DNA of 9,090 nt, taken from Cytophagales bacterium (GTDB lineage Bacteria > Bacteroidota > Bacteroidia > Cytophagales > 172606-1). The notes under the pieces were generated by a model. It did no database searches and had not been told where the DNA came from. It saw only the letters and a list, made by a program, of their open reading frames with translations. Shown piece by piece: positions 7,701-9,090 of this stretch; the first letter of the stretch is position 1, and each line of letters opens with the position of its first letter. A program made the position numbers and the translations under genes. The stretch covers positions 1 through 9,090 of the forward strand of contig JALOMD010000062.1 in the NCBI GenBank assembly GCA_025455595.1. Reading direction: 5' to 3'.

Positions 7701-9090
7701 GGTGACCACGCTGAACAACGATGGCGAGAAGGTGAACGTGGTGATGGGCCGTTCGGGCGAAATCAAAATCATGCAGGAAGGCACCGACAAAGTGCTGATT
7801 AGCAACCACGTGCCTTACGGCGCGTTCCTGAAGGTGAACGACGGTGAGAAAGTGAAACGCGGCGACGAACTTTGTTTCTGGGATCCGTACAACGCCGTCA
7901 TCCTTTCGGAAATTGACGGTGACATCCGTTTCGATGCCATCGAAGAAGGCATCACCTTCCGCGAAGAGTCGGACGAGCAGACCGGTTTCCGCGAGAAAGT
8001 GATTATCGAAACCAAGGACAAGACCAAGAACCCCGCCGTGGCCGTCGTCGGCAAGAACGGCGAAGGCAAGGCGTACAACATGCCAGTGGGTGCCCACTTG
8101 GCGGTTGAAAACGGCGGCTCGGTGCGTGCTGGTCAGGTGCTGGCCAAGATTCCGCGTGCCATCGGCAAAACCCGCGACATCACGGGCGGTTTGCCGCGCG
8201 TAACGGAACTGTTCGAGGCCCGCAACCCGTCGAACCCGGCTGTTGTAAGCGAGATTGACGGCGTAGTAACCTACGGCGGCATCAAGCGTGGCAACCGCGA
8301 GATTTTCATCGAATCCCGTGACGGGGTGCGCAAACGGTACATGGTTCCGTTGTCCAAGCACATCTTGGTGCAAGACAACGACTTCATCCGGGCCGGTGCT
8401 CCGCTTTCGGACGGTGCCATCACGCCTTCGGACATTCTGGCTATCAAAGGCCCGACGGCCGTGCAAGAGTACTTGGTGAACGAAATCCAGGAAGTCTATC
8501 GCCTGCAAGGGGTGAAAATCAACGACAAACACATCGAGTGCATTGTGCGCCAGATGATGCAGAAGGTTGAAATCATCGAAGCCGGCGACACTAATTTCCT
8601 GCCGGGCCAGTACGTAGATCGGTTCGAGTTCCGTGAAGCCAACGACCAAATCATGGATTTGAAAGTGGTGACCAACGCCGGGGATTCCGAGACGCTGAAG
8701 CCGGGCCAAATCATTTCGGCCCGCCGCCTGCGCGACGAAAACTCCAGCCTGAAACGCCGCGACCTGAACTTGGTGGAAGTGCGCGATGCCGATCCGGCCG
8801 TCTCGCAACCCACGCTGCAAGGCATTACGCAGGCTTCGTTGGGTACCGAAAGCTTCATTTCGGCCGCTTCGTTCCAAGAAACGACCAAGGTGTTGAGTGA
8901 GGCCGCCGTGCGTGGCAAAGCCGACCACCTGATTGGCCTGAAAGAGAACGTGATTGTCGGACACCTGATTCCGGCTGGTACGGGTATGCGTCGCTATCAA
9001 GACCTGATTGTCGGCTCGAAGGACGAACTGGAAACCATGACCACCTCGGTCAAGGAGAAAGAACGCCAGTCGCCCTCGCGCCGCCGCGAG
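4780..9090 (+). CDS. rpoC: DNA-directed RNA polymerase subunit beta' (3' end cut by window)
   Basis: This is the beta' subunit of core RNA polymerase, holding the catalytic Mg and much of the DNA clamp. The frame is open from ATG 4780 to the edge, 1437 codons without a stop, about the full Bacteroidota length, so only a few residues should be missing. Landmarks: zinc site 1 in the clamp (C66, C68, C81, C84); switch-2 region GKRVDYSGRSVIVVGP (358-373); catalytic loop NADFDGD (472-478) with D474, D476 and D478; bridge helix region beginning FISTHGARKG (782 onward); zinc site 2 (C823, C897, C904, C907); trigger loop IGEPGTQLTLRTFH (932-945), interrupted after GGAAS by about 175 residues (952-1127) like the SI3 insert of many Gram-negatives, resuming at TRDITGGLPRVTELFEA. 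The conserved QASLGTESFISAASF block (1351 on) and LIGLKENVIVGHLIPAGTG (1384-1402) precede a charged tail ending SPSRRRE. The start fits the MAFRKNKK-type N-terminus; there is no Shine-Dalgarno. Only one TTA/CTA/TCA codon (L654) occurs in the whole gene. Confidence 0.98.
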   Translation, partial: MAFRKNKKINADFSKVTISLASPQSILDSSYGEVTQPETINYRTYKPEMGGLFCERIFGPVKDWECHCGKYKRIRYKGIICDRCGVEVTEKKVRRERMGHIELVVPVAHIWYFRSLPNKIGYLLGLPTKKLDQIIYYERYVVIQPGVKEEEGVKQLDFLTEDEYLDILDKLPRENQLLPDEDPQKFIAKMGADALEMLLSRTKLDELSYELRHVASTDTSQQRKAEALKRLKVVEALRDANTRIENRPEWMVIRMVPVIPPELRPLVPLDGGRFATSDLNDLYRRVIIRNNRLKRLIEIKAPEVILRNEKRMLQEAVDSLFDNSRKVNAVRSEGNRALKSLSDMLKGKQGRFRQNLLGKRVDYSGRSVIVVGPELKLHECGLPKDMAAELFKPFIIRKLIERGIVKTVKSAKKIVDRKDPVVWDILENVLKGHPVLLNRAPTLHRLGIQAFQPKLIEGKAIQLHPLVTTAFNADFDGDQMAVHVPLGQEAILEASLLMLAAHNILNPANGAPITVPSQDMVLGLYYVTKGRKSTPEYPIAGEGGTFYSAEEVIIAINENRLSKHANIKLRTQVRNEAGELETKVIETVAGRVLFNQAVPEEVGYLNELLTKKKLQQIIGQVFKTVGMSRTAKFLDDIKELGFQMAFRGGLSIGLNDVKVPDAKAKLIDNAVGEVDNVWNNYLMGLITDNERYNQVIDIWTRVNTQITESLMKQLESDQQGFNSIFMMMHSGARGSREQIRQLGGMRGLMAKPQKNLQGSVGEIIENPIISNFKEGLDVLEYFISTHGARKGLADTALKTADAGYLTRRLVDVAQDVIVNEPDCGTLRGIVVTALKDNEDIVEPLSERILGRVTVHDVYDPVTGDLIVASGDQVTEEVAARIDATSIEAVEIRSVLTCETRQGVCAKCYGRNLATGRMAEAGEAVGVIAAQSIGEPGTQLTLRTFHVGGAASNISVDANIKAKFDGVIQFEELRTVTTLNNDGEKVNVVMGRSGEIKIMQEGTDKVLISNHVPYGAFLKVNDGEKVKRGDELCFWDPYNAVILSEIDGDIRFDAIEEGITFREESDEQTGFREKVIIETKDKTKNPAVAVVGKNGEGKAYNMPVGAHLAVENGGSVRAGQVLAKIPRAIGKTRDITGGLPRVTELFEARNPSNPAVVSEIDGVVTYGGIKRGNREIFIESRDGVRKRYMVPLSKHILVQDNDFIRAGAPLSDGAITPSDILAIKGPTAVQEYLVNEIQEVYRLQGVKINDKHIECIVRQMMQKVEIIEAGDTNFLPGQYVDRFEFREANDQIMDLKVVTNAGDSETLKPGQIISARRLRDENSSLKRRDLNLVEVRDADPAVSQPTLQGITQASLGTESFISAASFQETTKVLSEAAVRGKADHLIGLKENVIVGHLIPAGTGMRRYQDLIVGSKDELETMTTSVKEKERQSPSRRRE

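Noticed and set aside
6739..9000. 753-codon open frame on the - strand opposite rpoC
   Set aside because: Same cause: register-matched shadow of rpoC codon bias, no domain, non-ATG start.

Overview
The window carries the two genes for the catalytic core of bacterial RNA polymerase, both on the + strand: a complete rpoB (beta, 354-4226) and an rpoC (beta', 4780-9090) that is open to the window edge and lacks only its stop codon. The protein sequences have the Bacteroidota style, for example an RpoB beginning with an NRISFA-type block followed by YPDFLE and an RpoC beginning MAFRKNKKI. Shine-Dalgarno sequences are essentially absent, as usual in that phylum. I infer Bacteroidota, perhaps the Saprospiria (Lewinella/Haliscomenobacter-like), but the finer placement is a guess from memory of sequence style and was not tested. 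No tRNA, rRNA, CRISPR, insertion sequence or phage feature is visible.

Layout: 1-353 is a gene-free leader before rpoB, probably the rplL-rpoB spacer by the usual gene order (rplL itself is not in the window). It contains two copies of a short palindromic repeat and a small GC hairpin. rpoB has to start at a TTG because an in-frame stop lies 15 nt upstream. After rpoB comes a 553-nt gap, which is large for rpoB-rpoC. It begins with a strong 12-bp hairpin that is a third copy of the repeat. A small basic coiled-coil-like ORF of 88 aa (4391-4657) follows, then a weak terminator-like hairpin, a fourth repeat copy and a possible Bacteroidota-type promoter just before rpoC.

The two large proteins form the polymerase active centre together. 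RpoC supplies the NADFDGD Mg-binding loop, bridge helix, trigger loop and two zinc sites. RpoB supplies the active-site lysines, the ED acidic pair and the rifamycin pocket. All the catalytic residues I looked for are present, so both genes look intact and ordinary.

What is not ordinary is the intergenic material. The same ~30-nt palindromic repeat occurs in every gap, and a non-core ORF with unoptimised codons sits between rpoB and rpoC. I did not find a convincing new multi-gene system. The repeat family and the inserted ORF are the best leads.
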